DNA from: Oscillibacter sp. 1-3
Lineage (GTDB): Bacteria; Bacillota; Clostridia; Oscillospirales; Oscillospiraceae
Length of the DNA: 64,000 nucleotides
Reading direction: 5' to 3'
Assembly: GCF_000403435.2 (NCBI RefSeq)
Contig: NZ_KE159711.1
Coordinates: 66,002-130,001 of the forward strand
The stretch's first letter is position 1, and each line of letters opens with the position of its first letter. Both the position numbers and the translations under genes were made by a program. The notes below the pieces were generated by a model. It ran no database searches and was not told the origin of the DNA. It saw only the letters and a list, made by a program, of their open reading frames with translations. Positions 7,779 to 16,298 of the stretch are shown here, piece by piece.

Positions 7779-9347
7779 TTAGAATCCCGCATAGATAAAA
7801 TCCGCCGCGTCATAACCCGGTCCGTAAAAGCCAAAAATTATAATTGCGAAAATAAGCGCATAATAGATGCACCACCGCAGGATTACCGGCTTTGCGGCGA
7901 TTGTTTTACGAAGATAGACGCCTCTTTCTTTGAGCGTCTCTACAAGCATCAAGACTGCAAAGCAGACCAAAACCATCAAAAATTTCTGGCGGCTAAGTCC
8001 ATAGTTGAAAAGGCTTCCGTCAAAGAGCACCCACAGTCTCGCCTCTGAAAGAAGCTGTTTCCAAAGCGTTACAAAACCGCTGACCGAGCCGTCGAAGGTC
8101 AGGGAACTGCCGATGCAAAAGAGTCCTACCGTTCGGATAGACTGCCAGGCGGAGAAGCTCCGGCTTGCCTTGTCGATATGCAGCCGAACGCATAACGTGT
8201 CAAACACAGGTTCCAAAATCTGAGAGAATACCAACAGGACCGTATAATATACGCCCCAAAGAAAAAAGCTGATTCCTGTCCCATGCCAGGCTCCCGAGAA
8301 CAGCCACGCTAAAACAGACGGAATGCCTACATTGAACAAGATACCCGCGACCCGGCTCTTTTGTGCGATGGCCTGACCCTTCCTCCGAAATCGTCTGTCC
8401 CGTGTGATGGGAATAAAAATGTAATCGCGCATCCACGTGCCAAGGGTAATGTGCCAGCGCCGCCAGAACTCGGAAATATTTTTGGAAAAGAAGGGCTGCC
8501 GGAAATTTTCATCCAGCTCCACGCCGACGGCCTGGGAGATTCCCCGGACGATATCCATACATCCGCTGAAATCTGTGAAGCTGTATATAACACTGAAAAT
8601 CAGCGCAATCGCGATTTCCAGCCCCGCGTAATCCATTATGGAGGCAGTCACCGTGCTGATATAAATATGCAGTCCCTCCGCGATAATCAGCTTTTTGAAC
8701 AGCCCCCACAGGGCCAGCTGCATCCCGAAGCAAAAGCGCCTGTATTCGAACCTCGGGAGCTGGTCGAACTGCTCTGCAAGCTTGTCCAGCCTGCCGAACG
8801 GACCTGACACGATATGAGGAAAGTAGGTCACGCACAGCAGAAATTTGAGATAATTGTGCTGTACCTTCCCCCGGTCCCAGTACACGTCCAAAACATAACC
8901 GATCAGCATGAATGTATAGTAGGAGATGCCAATCGGTACAATCACGGATTTTCCAAAGGAAAACCCATGGAATCCGCTGACCTTCCATCCCAAATACCTG
9001 CCGATCTTAACATAGGTGAAAATTCCCACCATAAGGAGGACTGCCGCATACAGATAAATCCTGCACCTCTTTTTGTAGGCGTTGAACAGCTCAATCCGCT
9101 TTTTCAGCGGAAGCTCCGCTTTCACCTTCTCATATCCTGCATACTTCCGTTCAATCAGCCTGGCAGCCCCATAGGCCACCAGAGTGGTCCCCATGACGAT
9201 GATCAGCGCGGACCGCCCGGCGCTCCAGCAAAAGACGATGTTTCCCGCCAATAGAATCCCCTGCTTCATCCAGAGCTTAGGCGCCAGATAATAAAGGCAC
9301 AGGAGAACCGCCAGGAAGACAGCAAACTTTAAGCTCAGGTATGACAT
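7779..9347 (-). CDS. MBOAT-family membrane O-acyltransferase (DltB/AlgI-like)
   Basis: This 522-aa polytopic protein has the MBOAT core: EFWRRWHITLG with the conserved Asp/Asn-region His, and SGAWHGTG with the catalytic histidine in a membrane helix. About ten hydrophobic segments are visible. DltB takes an acyl group from the carrier protein inside the cell to an extracellular acceptor together with DltD. The same role is inferred here: moving the activated group across the membrane to the surface polymer. GGAGG precedes the ATG. It starts 4 bp after the DltD-like gene, indicating translational coupling. Confidence 0.93.
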   Translation of the reverse strand: MSYLSLKFAVFLAVLLCLYYLAPKLWMKQGILLAGNIVFCWSAGRSALIIVMGTTLVAYGAARLIERKYAGYEKVKAELPLKKRIELFNAYKKRCRIYLYAAVLLMVGIFTYVKIGRYLGWKVSGFHGFSFGKSVIVPIGISYYTFMLIGYVLDVYWDRGKVQHNYLKFLLCVTYFPHIVSGPFGRLDKLAEQFDQLPRFEYRRFCFGMQLALWGLFKKLIIAEGLHIYISTVTASIMDYAGLEIAIALIFSVIYSFTDFSGCMDIVRGISQAVGVELDENFRQPFFSKNISEFWRRWHITLGTWMRDYIFIPITRDRRFRRKGQAIAQKSRVAGILFNVGIPSVLAWLFSGAWHGTGISFFLWGVYYTVLLVFSQILEPVFDTLCVRLHIDKASRSFSAWQSIRTVGLFCIGSSLTFDGSVSGFVTLWKQLLSEARLWVLFDGSLFNYGLSRQKFLMVLVCFAVLMLVETLKERGVYLRKTIAAKPVILRWCIYYALIFAIIIFGFYGPGYDAADFIYAGF

Positions 9348-9351
9348 CGTC

Positions 9352-11589
9352 TCACCCCTCCTGTTCCAGGAGCACAGTCACAGCCATGTCCTCTGAAAAT
9401 TCACCGCCGAAGACAACCCCGCCGGATCCATACAGCGCCTGAACGATATAGGAGACTGCGCTCTCCCCCTCCGCAGTCAAACTATCGAAATAGGCGTTCC
9501 CGGCGGCGGACTCCTTCAAAACCGTCCAATCCGAGGTCTCTGTCTTTTTATAGATCCGGTATGCGCCGGCGTTGGAGGCCGGGGTCCAGACGAGCTCAAT
9601 CCCCTGTCCAATCTGCCGGGCAAATACGATTTCCGGACTGTCTGCCACTACACTGTCCTGTGTCGGACAGTGCCACGCATCTGTCTCTTGAGACGCAAAT
9701 CGGTACTCCTCTTTAGAATAAGTCAGCGCAGCTGTAACACGGTACTGGTACGCCACACCTTTTTCCGCCGTGAGGTCCTCAAGCGAGGCCGCCTCTCCGG
9801 AAATCAGCTCCGCAATCTCGGTCCATCCACCTCCCTTGGTCCGGCGCTCAATATAATACTTGCCAGCACCGGACACCGGTTCCCAGGAAACGACAATTCG
9901 CCCGCTCTCGGCGGAGGCAGTCAGCCCAATATCCTGGAGCTGCGGCAGCCAGAGAAGACCGTTGGCATCGCTGCTGCCCAAAATACGGGCCCCTGTTTTA
10001 TCCCGCATATACGCCCTCACAGTATACTGGAACGGCACTTCGCCGCCAAAGAGGTTCGTATCCGTATACTGCGTCTCTTTGCCAACATCGGCAACCTCGA
10101 TCCAGCTTCCGCCGCAAATTTTCCGAAAGACCGCATAACCGTCCGCTTTCGAAACCGTCTTCCAGGTCAGCGTCAGCGACTGGCTGTCCCCTGTCAGCTC
10201 CAGAAGCTTTGGCGCGCGGGGGATAGTCGTGGCGCTGATTCCGGCAAACTGATAGTTTCCGTGCCAGTTTTTTCCGTCGGTCTCTCTTTGGGGAACGACA
10301 GTATATGTGTACTCCCGAAACAGAGCCAGATCCGTATCCTGATAGCTCAGCGTATCCGCTGTGACCTCTGCCAGCAGCTTCCAGGGCTGGGATGCCCCCT
10401 GCTTGCGGTAAATATGGTAGGCGTCGGCTCCCTCGACTTCTTTCCATTGCAGCGTCAGCTTCGTGCCGTTGACTTTCAGTGCTGAGAGCTCCGGCGCCTG
10501 GAGGCTGCTGTCATAGGCGTCGGCATTCAGCTCTTCCGCAACTACGTAGGGCGCGAGGATATTCTTGTACTTTTCGGCGGCAAGGTCCCAGCTCTCATAG
10601 CCCTCCTGTCCTCGCTTGTCCTGGAAGTCATAGTGCTCCACCAGATAATCGGAGAGATATTCTGTATACTTGATGGAGCCGTGAACATTTGCATGCCCAG
10701 TGTTGTAATAGTCTGTCGCGGTATTGATTCCGATTTCTTCCTGCTGATTCTTCATATTCAGCGTAGAATATCCCCGCGCTTCGGCCATCTCCATAATCTG
10801 ATTGACCTCGGCGAGTGCAATTTCACTGGTCGTCACAGAGGTGTTGGACACAAACAGGACCTGGATATTTTCCTGGTCGATATAGTCAAAAAGCGATTCA
10901 AGGTATGCCTCCGCCTCATCTGACAGCTCCCCAAGCCGGTCTGTCTCCCGGTATGATTTGGAAACATCTTTTGTGTTTTTCAGGAAGCTGTCATATTGGC
11001 TTCCTCCCTTCGTCCCGTCCAGCTCGTAGGAGAGATCCTCCCTGATGAGCTCGCTCCATCTGCTGTGATAGCGGTATAAGGAGAAATAGAACTCCAGGCG
11101 GTCTGCCAGCTCATAGTCTCCCGTCTCACAGAGGTAATGGATGAGCTTCAGCTTTGTCAGGGACCAGGGCATATAGTCAGTCAGCCAGTGAATCTGACTG
11201 ACTGAGCATTCACCTATATCGCCGGATGATATGTTGATGATCTTCAGGGCATCCGGCTGCGTTTTCTGAACCTCCTCAAGAATGAAGCGAACCGCTTTCA
11301 GAGGCTGACCGTTTGCCGCATAGGGCCATACCGCGATCCCATGGGAATCCCAGCCCAAGGCCGCCTGCCAAAATGCGTAGGTCGCGCTGGAACCGATATA
11401 TACTGCGTCCAATGTGTCCTCCTCTTCCTCGTAAAATCCATGGACCCATTGGTAGTTCCGATAATCCCCCGGGCTTGTCAGCATCTTCGCAACCGATATT
11501 AAAATTCCACAGAAGATCACAAGAAACAGAATTGACTTAACAATTTTGGATGCTTTCGCCTCTTGGGGATCCTCTTCTGCCTGATACAT
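9352..11589 (-). CDS. Membrane-anchored SGNH/DltD-like protein with fibronectin-III-like modules
   Basis: The 745-aa protein has one N-terminal membrane helix (about residues 17-37) and then an extracellular domain with the block-I-like YIGSSATYAFW (nucleophile Ser region) and a later DYYNTGHANVHGS segment that may supply the Asp/His. This resembles DltD/AlgJ-type SGNH partners of MBOAT proteins. From about residue 355 to the end are four fibronectin-III-like modules, each recognisable by W-x-x-V-x-G-A-x-x-Y/Y-R-V-x-A patterns (for example WKEVEGADAYHIYRK and WEPVSGAGKYYIERR). DltD proteins normally lack such modules; they may bind polymer or span the wall. The start has only a weak purine-rich site. 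Confidence 0.75.
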   Translation of the reverse strand: MYQAEEDPQEAKASKIVKSILFLVIFCGILISVAKMLTSPGDYRNYQWVHGFYEEEEDTLDAVYIGSSATYAFWQAALGWDSHGIAVWPYAANGQPLKAVRFILEEVQKTQPDALKIINISSGDIGECSVSQIHWLTDYMPWSLTKLKLIHYLCETGDYELADRLEFYFSLYRYHSRWSELIREDLSYELDGTKGGSQYDSFLKNTKDVSKSYRETDRLGELSDEAEAYLESLFDYIDQENIQVLFVSNTSVTTSEIALAEVNQIMEMAEARGYSTLNMKNQQEEIGINTATDYYNTGHANVHGSIKYTEYLSDYLVEHYDFQDKRGQEGYESWDLAAEKYKNILAPYVVAEELNADAYDSSLQAPELSALKVNGTKLTLQWKEVEGADAYHIYRKQGASQPWKLLAEVTADTLSYQDTDLALFREYTYTVVPQRETDGKNWHGNYQFAGISATTIPRAPKLLELTGDSQSLTLTWKTVSKADGYAVFRKICGGSWIEVADVGKETQYTDTNLFGGEVPFQYTVRAYMRDKTGARILGSSDANGLLWLPQLQDIGLTASAESGRIVVSWEPVSGAGKYYIERRTKGGGWTEIAELISGEAASLEDLTAEKGVAYQYRVTAALTYSKEEYRFASQETDAWHCPTQDSVVADSPEIVFARQIGQGIELVWTPASNAGAYRIYKKTETSDWTVLKESAAGNAYFDSLTAEGESAVSYIVQALYGSGGVVFGGEFSEDMAVTVLLEQEG

Positions 11590-11636
11590 CTCGCTCTCAT
11601 TTCCCTTCTATTCTCAATTTTTATGTTCAAAGCTAT

Positions 11637-11684
11637 TGTGCTTGCACGTTGCGCAAGCACAGCAGACTGGGTACCCAGTCTGCT
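11637..11684. repeat. Two adjacent strong palindromes in the largest gap of the operon
   Basis: First comes an imperfect stem, TGTGCTTGC / GCAAGCACA with a 7-base loop (11637-11661). It abuts a perfect 24-bp palindrome (11661-11684) made of AGCAGACTGG, GTAC and its complement. They lie between the exporter ATPase stop (11699) and the DltD-like start (11589). No U-run follows on the transcribed strand, so a simple intrinsic terminator is unlikely. RNA processing, stability control or a protein-binding site are alternatives. Confidence 0.8.
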
Positions 11685-11698
11685 AAACGGCTTTCTTC

Positions 11699-12439
11699 TC
11701 AGCATTTTTCTAAAAAAGCCTCATATCGGTCACAGATCCCCTGCACATCGTCTCCGAATTCCACTCGTTCTCCCTTATGCAGCCACAGTATTTTTCCGCA
11801 CATCTCCCGGACCTGGGGCAGCGAATGGGAAACCAAAATGGTCGCTGCGCCGCCTGCGATGATCTCCCGCATTTTTTCCTCGCTCTTCTTGCGGAAGGCC
11901 CCGTCACCAACAGACAATACCTCATCCAAAATCAGAATATCCGGCTGCACAAGGCTGGCGACCGAGAAAGCCAGCCGGGACTTCATTCCAGAGGACAGCT
12001 GCTTAAAGGGGCGGTCCTGAAACTCCTCCAATTCTGCGAATTCAATAATCCGCCCATAGGCCTCATCCATGAACTTCCTGGTATAGCCCAGCATCGCGCC
12101 ACGAAGGTACGTGTTTTCCCGTACAGTCAGATCCCCATCAAAGCCGCTGCCCAGCTCCAGCAATGCCGCAATGGTTCCCCGACGGGTCACTTTCCCCTCT
12201 GTCGGTTCCATGATTCCCGCAACCGCTTTGAGAAGCGTTGACTTTCCCGCGCCGTTGGTGCCGATGATGCCCAGCATATCTCCCCTTTCCAACGTAAAGC
12301 TGATATGCCGGTCCGCCCAGAATTCCCTCACTCGGTAATTCCCACGAAGCTTTTGCAACACAAAGTCCTTCAGGCCAATGTCCTTGAAATCCCCCGTAAT
12401 ATACCGGATGGACACATCTTCAAGCCTTAAAACACTCAT
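11699..12439 (-). CDS. ABC exporter ATPase for surface polysaccharide/teichoic acid (TagH/Wzt-type)
   Basis: The 246-aa ATPase has Walker A GTNGAGKS (about residue 62), the polysaccharide-exporter-type LSSGMKSRLAF signature, Walker B DILILDEVL and switch His in VSHSL. It has the N-terminal insertion typical of TagH/Wzt (FVLQKLRGNYRV) but no C-terminal carbohydrate-binding domain. With the permease encoded immediately upstream it should export a lipid-linked polymer. ATG 12439 is preferred because GGAG lies six bases before it; an earlier ATG at 12451 overlaps the permease stop as TGATG. Confidence 0.92.
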   Translation of the reverse strand: MSVLRLEDVSIRYITGDFKDIGLKDFVLQKLRGNYRVREFWADRHISFTLERGDMLGIIGTNGAGKSTLLKAVAGIMEPTEGKVTRRGTIAALLELGSGFDGDLTVRENTYLRGAMLGYTRKFMDEAYGRIIEFAELEEFQDRPFKQLSSGMKSRLAFSVASLVQPDILILDEVLSVGDGAFRKKSEEKMREIIAGGAATILVSHSLPQVREMCGKILWLHKGERVEFGDDVQGICDRYEAFLEKC

Positions 12440-12450
12440 TTCTGTCTCCA

Positions 12451-13218
12451 TCAAACATAGTACAAAAATTTGTGGTTATACTTCACGTACATCCAGCAGC
12501 CCAGGCCAAACGCGGCCGCCGTATAAAACAGCAGCAGCAGATGGAACTCCAGCGTCGGAATCGTCGCCTCAATGACAATCTTCCTGAAATACCGGATGAA
12601 CACATAAATCGGATTCAGATAGAAGGCATACTGCCCCATCTTGCTGTACTGGTCAATCGTATAGAAAATGGCGGACAAATACGATAACAGCCGCAGAAAA
12701 ACCGTCCAAAGGTACCGAATATCCCGAAAGAATATGAATAGTGCCGACAGAATCAGCCCGATCCCAAGGCTAAAAACCACCAGGCAGGCGATTGGATACA
12801 GCAGAAAGATGAATTTCCAGGTAAATGTGATATTGTCGATGACGCAGAACAAGAAAAAGACGCACAGCGTCAGCCCGAAATTAATCAAAGTCTGCACATT
12901 TTTGGAAAACAAAAACAGGTATTTGGGCACATTAACCTTGGAAAAGATCTTGGAATTTCCCAGCAGACAGGACATGCCCTCATTGCTTGATTCCCGAAAA
13001 TAGGAAAATATGAGGTTACCGCAAAAGAGGTAGGTGGTGTAGTGGGGCGTGTCCCGTCCGAAAAACTGGGTAAATACCAGCCGCATCACCAACAGCGTCA
13101 GCAATGGTGACAGAATGCTCCAGGCCATGCCCAAAACCGTCCGCTTATATTTCTTTTTGAAGTCCCGCTTCACCAGTTCCTCAAAGAGGAACTGGTGTTT
13201 TTTCAATCTCTGCCACAT
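12451..13218 (-). CDS. ABC-2 type exporter permease (TagG/Wzm-type)
   Basis: The 255-aa protein begins with a basic segment (DFKKKYKRTVLGMAWS) typical of TagG/Wzm, followed by six hydrophobic helices. The VLGMAWSILSPLL and YLNPIYVFIRYFR stretches match ABC-2 polysaccharide permeases. It pairs with the ATPase encoded next, with overlapping or near-overlapping ends. Function by family: translocation of undecaprenyl-linked polymer to the outer face of the membrane. Confidence 0.93.
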   Translation of the reverse strand: MWQRLKKHQFLFEELVKRDFKKKYKRTVLGMAWSILSPLLTLLVMRLVFTQFFGRDTPHYTTYLFCGNLIFSYFRESSNEGMSCLLGNSKIFSKVNVPKYLFLFSKNVQTLINFGLTLCVFFLFCVIDNITFTWKFIFLLYPIACLVVFSLGIGLILSALFIFFRDIRYLWTVFLRLLSYLSAIFYTIDQYSKMGQYAFYLNPIYVFIRYFRKIVIEATIPTLEFHLLLLFYTAAAFGLGCWMYVKYNHKFLYYV

Positions 13219-13230
13219 GATAAATACCTG

Positions 13231-14298
13231 CTATTGTCTCAATTCCCACAAAATGTCCATGGTCTCATGGATTCCTGTCTCAATATCATATCCCGGGCAC
13301 CAGCCCAACTCCTTCAGCCGTCCGCCGTCCATCAGTGCCTTCGTCGCGGTGGAAAATCCCCTCCGCTCCCACTCATTCGGCAGCTCGAATACAACCTGTG
13401 TCCCGGCATACTGCGCAATCATCTCTGCCAGCACCTTCAGCGTGATATCCGATCCGCTGTCGCCCAAGTTATAGGCCTGGCCCGTTTTTCCGCAAAGAAG
13501 GCTCCACAGTATTCCCAAAACCACATCATACACATGTGCATAAGAATACAGTTGATTTCCTTCGCTCTTGAGCACAATATTTTCCCTGTCAATGCCCTTT
13601 TTGATAAACTGCGCGGCAGCTTTACTGTCAGTCATCCGCATTGTAGGGCCATAGCTTCTTGGAAGCCGGAGAATTACGGCGTCCACACCGTACTGCTGAA
13701 TATATGCCTGGCACAGCGCCTCGCCAGCCCGCTTTCCCTCCGGGTAGCCCGCGCGGAGCGTGTTGCAGTCCAGGTATCCGCAGTAGTCCTCCTGGAAATA
13801 CGTTACGTCGCCTCGGTTCTCCCCGTATATCTCCACGCTGGAGAGCAGCAAAAACCGGCTTCCCGGCTTTTGTGCCGCGAGTTCCAGCAGATGACAGGTT
13901 CCCTGCACATTGGCAAGGACCGTGTTCACAGGCTCCGAAGAATAGGCAAGCGGATGCGTTGTGCTGGCCGCATGGATCAGATAATCCACTTTGCTGGCAA
14001 ACGGCGGCGCCGGCATCCTGACATCATACTCCAGAAACGTGAATTCCTCTGCGCCAATCCACGGTTCAAAGCGCTCTTCCGCGGCAAATCGATTCCGGCC
14101 TGCCGCGATGATTCTGCATCGCCTTTCCGGCGGCAGGCGTCTGTTGTATCGCATGATGGTGTCCACCAGAAGGCTTCCTATCATACCGGACGCACCGGAG
14201 AGGAACAGGGTTTTTCCCTCCATCCGCTCCCAGTACGGAAAGGCCTCATGCAGTTTGTCCACCATGTCTAGGTATCGTCTATTTTCTGTGATTCGCAT
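13231..14298 (-). CDS. NAD-dependent epimerase/dehydratase (extended SDR)
   Basis: The 355-aa protein has GASGMIG near residue 35, an HAAST motif, LSSVEIYG, the YPEGKRAGE active-site Tyr-x-x-x-Lys and LRLPRSYGP, all typical of nucleotide-sugar epimerases/decarboxylases. It starts about 10 bp after the cytidylyltransferase stop, so it may act with that enzyme on a CDP- or other nucleotide-activated sugar or polyol. The specific reaction cannot be read from sequence. A GGGGAA site precedes the ATG. Confidence 0.87.
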   Translation of the reverse strand: MRITENRRYLDMVDKLHEAFPYWERMEGKTLFLSGASGMIGSLLVDTIMRYNRRLPPERRCRIIAAGRNRFAAEERFEPWIGAEEFTFLEYDVRMPAPPFASKVDYLIHAASTTHPLAYSSEPVNTVLANVQGTCHLLELAAQKPGSRFLLLSSVEIYGENRGDVTYFQEDYCGYLDCNTLRAGYPEGKRAGEALCQAYIQQYGVDAVILRLPRSYGPTMRMTDSKAAAQFIKKGIDRENIVLKSEGNQLYSYAHVYDVVLGILWSLLCGKTGQAYNLGDSGSDITLKVLAEMIAQYAGTQVVFELPNEWERRGFSTATKALMDGGRLKELGWCPGYDIETGIHETMDILWELRQ

Positions 14299-14307
14299 AT
14301 GTTTCCC

Positions 14308-15024
14308 CTATTTCAGCCAGGAATCCCGTTCCATCTTCATGTAGGTCTTAAACAGCTCAAAGTCATCTTTTGTGGTCAGCTTGATGTTCTTCTCCGAGCC
14401 GGCCGCAAAGTAGAGCCGCTCTCCAAGATCTACCATCAAGGTATTTGCGTAGGTAGACGCCTGGATGCCAATATTCTCCGCAAACGCTTTTTCATACGCC
14501 CAAAGCAGTTTTTCATAGCGGTACGCCTGGGGCGTCGATACCCGGCGGAGCGTATCCCTGGGGATATATTTCGTCGTGGACACTTCGTTATCCGCCACAA
14601 AGATCTGCTCGTTGTAGGGCAGGGATGTCACCGCATTTCCATGCAGTCTGCATTGAATCAAAATGTCCGACAGGACAAAGTCCTCCACCATGGGCCGGAT
14701 TCCATCGTGGATGATGACAATATCATCCGGGGCACATTCGTCCCGCAGGCGGAATACGCCGTTTCGGATTGATTCCTGCGCAGTTTCACCGCCGGAAGTA
14801 ATCCAGCGGAGCTTGCTGATCCCGAACTGCTTGGCATATGCCCGCAGCACCTCATGCCACCCATCCAGGCATACGACCCCGATGGCGTCGATTTCCGGGT
14901 GCCGCTGGAAACCCTCCAGCGTATACACAATGACCGGCTTGTCATATACGTTCAAAAACTGCTTGGGAATATCCTGGTTCATCCTGTGCCCACTGCCGCC
15001 GGCAATCAAAATCGCAATATTCAT
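14308..15024 (-). CDS. IspD/TarI-family cytidylyltransferase
   Basis: The 238-aa nucleotidyltransferase starts with ILIAGGSGHRM (the Gly-rich CTP loop) and PKQFLNVYDKPVI, and contains IHDGIRP, YIPRDTLRRVSTPQAY and KLTTKDDFELF, all conserved between IspD and TarI/Bcs1. In this context, next to two glycerophosphotransferases, production of a CDP-activated polyol for a teichoic-type polymer is more likely than isoprenoid synthesis. No ribulose-5-phosphate reductase of the TarJ medium-chain type is visible nearby. It overlaps the upstream gene by four bases (ATGA), so translation is coupled. Confidence 0.88.
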   Translation of the reverse strand: MNIAILIAGGSGHRMNQDIPKQFLNVYDKPVIVYTLEGFQRHPEIDAIGVVCLDGWHEVLRAYAKQFGISKLRWITSGGETAQESIRNGVFRLRDECAPDDIVIIHDGIRPMVEDFVLSDILIQCRLHGNAVTSLPYNEQIFVADNEVSTTKYIPRDTLRRVSTPQAYRYEKLLWAYEKAFAENIGIQASTYANTLMVDLGERLYFAAGSEKNIKLTTKDDFELFKTYMKMERDSWLK

Positions 15025-16298
15025 GACGGTTTTCCTCCTTTTTCTGACGGCCGGTGAAACACGTAATCGTAGATTCTCTGGGTACTGTGCCCGTCACACG
15101 CCGACATGAATCTGTTTTTCAGGGCCCGGACTCGTTCCACGTCAAACCACTCCTCCACTGTCAGCAGCTTCTCCGTCAGCTCCTCCTGGTCAAATACGTA
15201 CGGCCCCGGCGCCAGTTGGTCATAGGGAAAAAACAGCCCCCGATCCTCATCATATTTGTCGATATCATAGATGTAGGAGATAACCGGACGCTCCAGCAGG
15301 TAATATTCAAATATGATGGACGAATAATCCGTAACCAGAATATCAGCAGCACAAAGAGCCTCCTCCGGCGTCAGAAGCTCTGTTCCATCGAAAACAAATC
15401 CGCGCCCCTGCAGACGGCCGGACTCAGGAAGTCCGCTCTTGGCCATCAGGGGATGAAACTTGGTGATCAACGCATAGCGATCCGAAAGGCACTCCTTCAG
15501 CCTCTTAAAATTCAAATCATACTTGATGTAGGATTTGGCGATGCTTTTTCCACGAAACGTCGGCGCATACAGAATAACCTTTCGTCCGCCGATCTCCGGG
15601 AACAGCAAGCGCACCTTTTCTTCGGCTCTCTTTCGAAAGCCGTCATCAAAGTAAATATCCGTTCGGGGAACACCCAGCGGTTTTACAATCTGCGGACTGC
15701 TGTGGAACGCTTCACAATAACCCGCGATTTCCCTTTCTCCCGCAGATGATATGCTGGCCAATGTATATGCCGTATGCATGGGATAGCGTTTCTTCTCCCG
15801 CTCAGACATCGCTCCGGCCCCCCAAGCCTCGCTTGTTACGGCATATCCCATTCTTTTCATGAGTCCACAGCCATGCCACAGCTGTACCACCTGTGTCCCC
15901 GGCCGCGGTTTCGCAATATCCGACAGCGGAAAATGCTCCACCAAAAACAGTGTCCGGCATTGCGCGTACAGCTTTATAAATTGAAAATGGAACCGCAGCT
16001 TCGCTTTTCTGCGTTGCCAATTCGGCAGCTTGTTCGAAAAAGATCTACCCGACAGGACTTCACATTGATATCCATCCCGTTCACAAAGTTCATATAAACT
16101 CAAAAAATTATCCGGCATATCCCTGTCGCGGAGGTCTGCAAACACCACCAGTCTATCGTTGATCGGTTTCCGGCTGTGCCATCGATAGACCACCGGTAAA
16201 AGCCATTTGTACCCAACATACTTCACCGTTTTTTTCAGCCTGGCGGCAAGTTTTTTTGCAAGTTTATTTTTTAATTCTACTTTTCCCTTTGCAGCCAT
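15021..16298 (-). CDS. CDP-glycerol:glycerophosphotransferase family protein (TagB/TagF/TarL-like), copy 1
   Basis: The 425-aa protein has a basic amphipathic N-terminus and the family motifs QLWHGCGLMKRMG, ILYAPTFRG, TKFHPLM and VTDYSSIIFEYYLL. Members transfer polyol-phosphate from CDP-polyol to a growing teichoic-type chain or a primer at the membrane face. It lies between the second family member (overlap 22 bp) and the cytidylyltransferase (ATGA overlap). Whether it is primase or polymerase cannot be decided from this length alone. Confidence 0.92.
   Translation of the reverse strand: MAAKGKVELKNKLAKKLAARLKKTVKYVGYKWLLPVVYRWHSRKPINDRLVVFADLRDRDMPDNFLSLYELCERDGYQCEVLSGRSFSNKLPNWQRRKAKLRFHFQFIKLYAQCRTLFLVEHFPLSDIAKPRPGTQVVQLWHGCGLMKRMGYAVTSEAWGAGAMSEREKKRYPMHTAYTLASISSAGEREIAGYCEAFHSSPQIVKPLGVPRTDIYFDDGFRKRAEEKVRLLFPEIGGRKVILYAPTFRGKSIAKSYIKYDLNFKRLKECLSDRYALITKFHPLMAKSGLPESGRLQGRGFVFDGTELLTPEEALCAADILVTDYSSIIFEYYLLERPVISYIYDIDKYDEDRGLFFPYDQLAPGPYVFDQEELTEKLLTVEEWFDVERVRALKNRFMSACDGHSTQRIYDYVFHRPSEKGGKPS

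Noticed and set aside
14308..15024. Housekeeping ispD
   Set aside because: The sequence fits the IspD/TarI family, but tight coupling to glycerophosphotransferases and exporter genes argues for polymer precursor synthesis.
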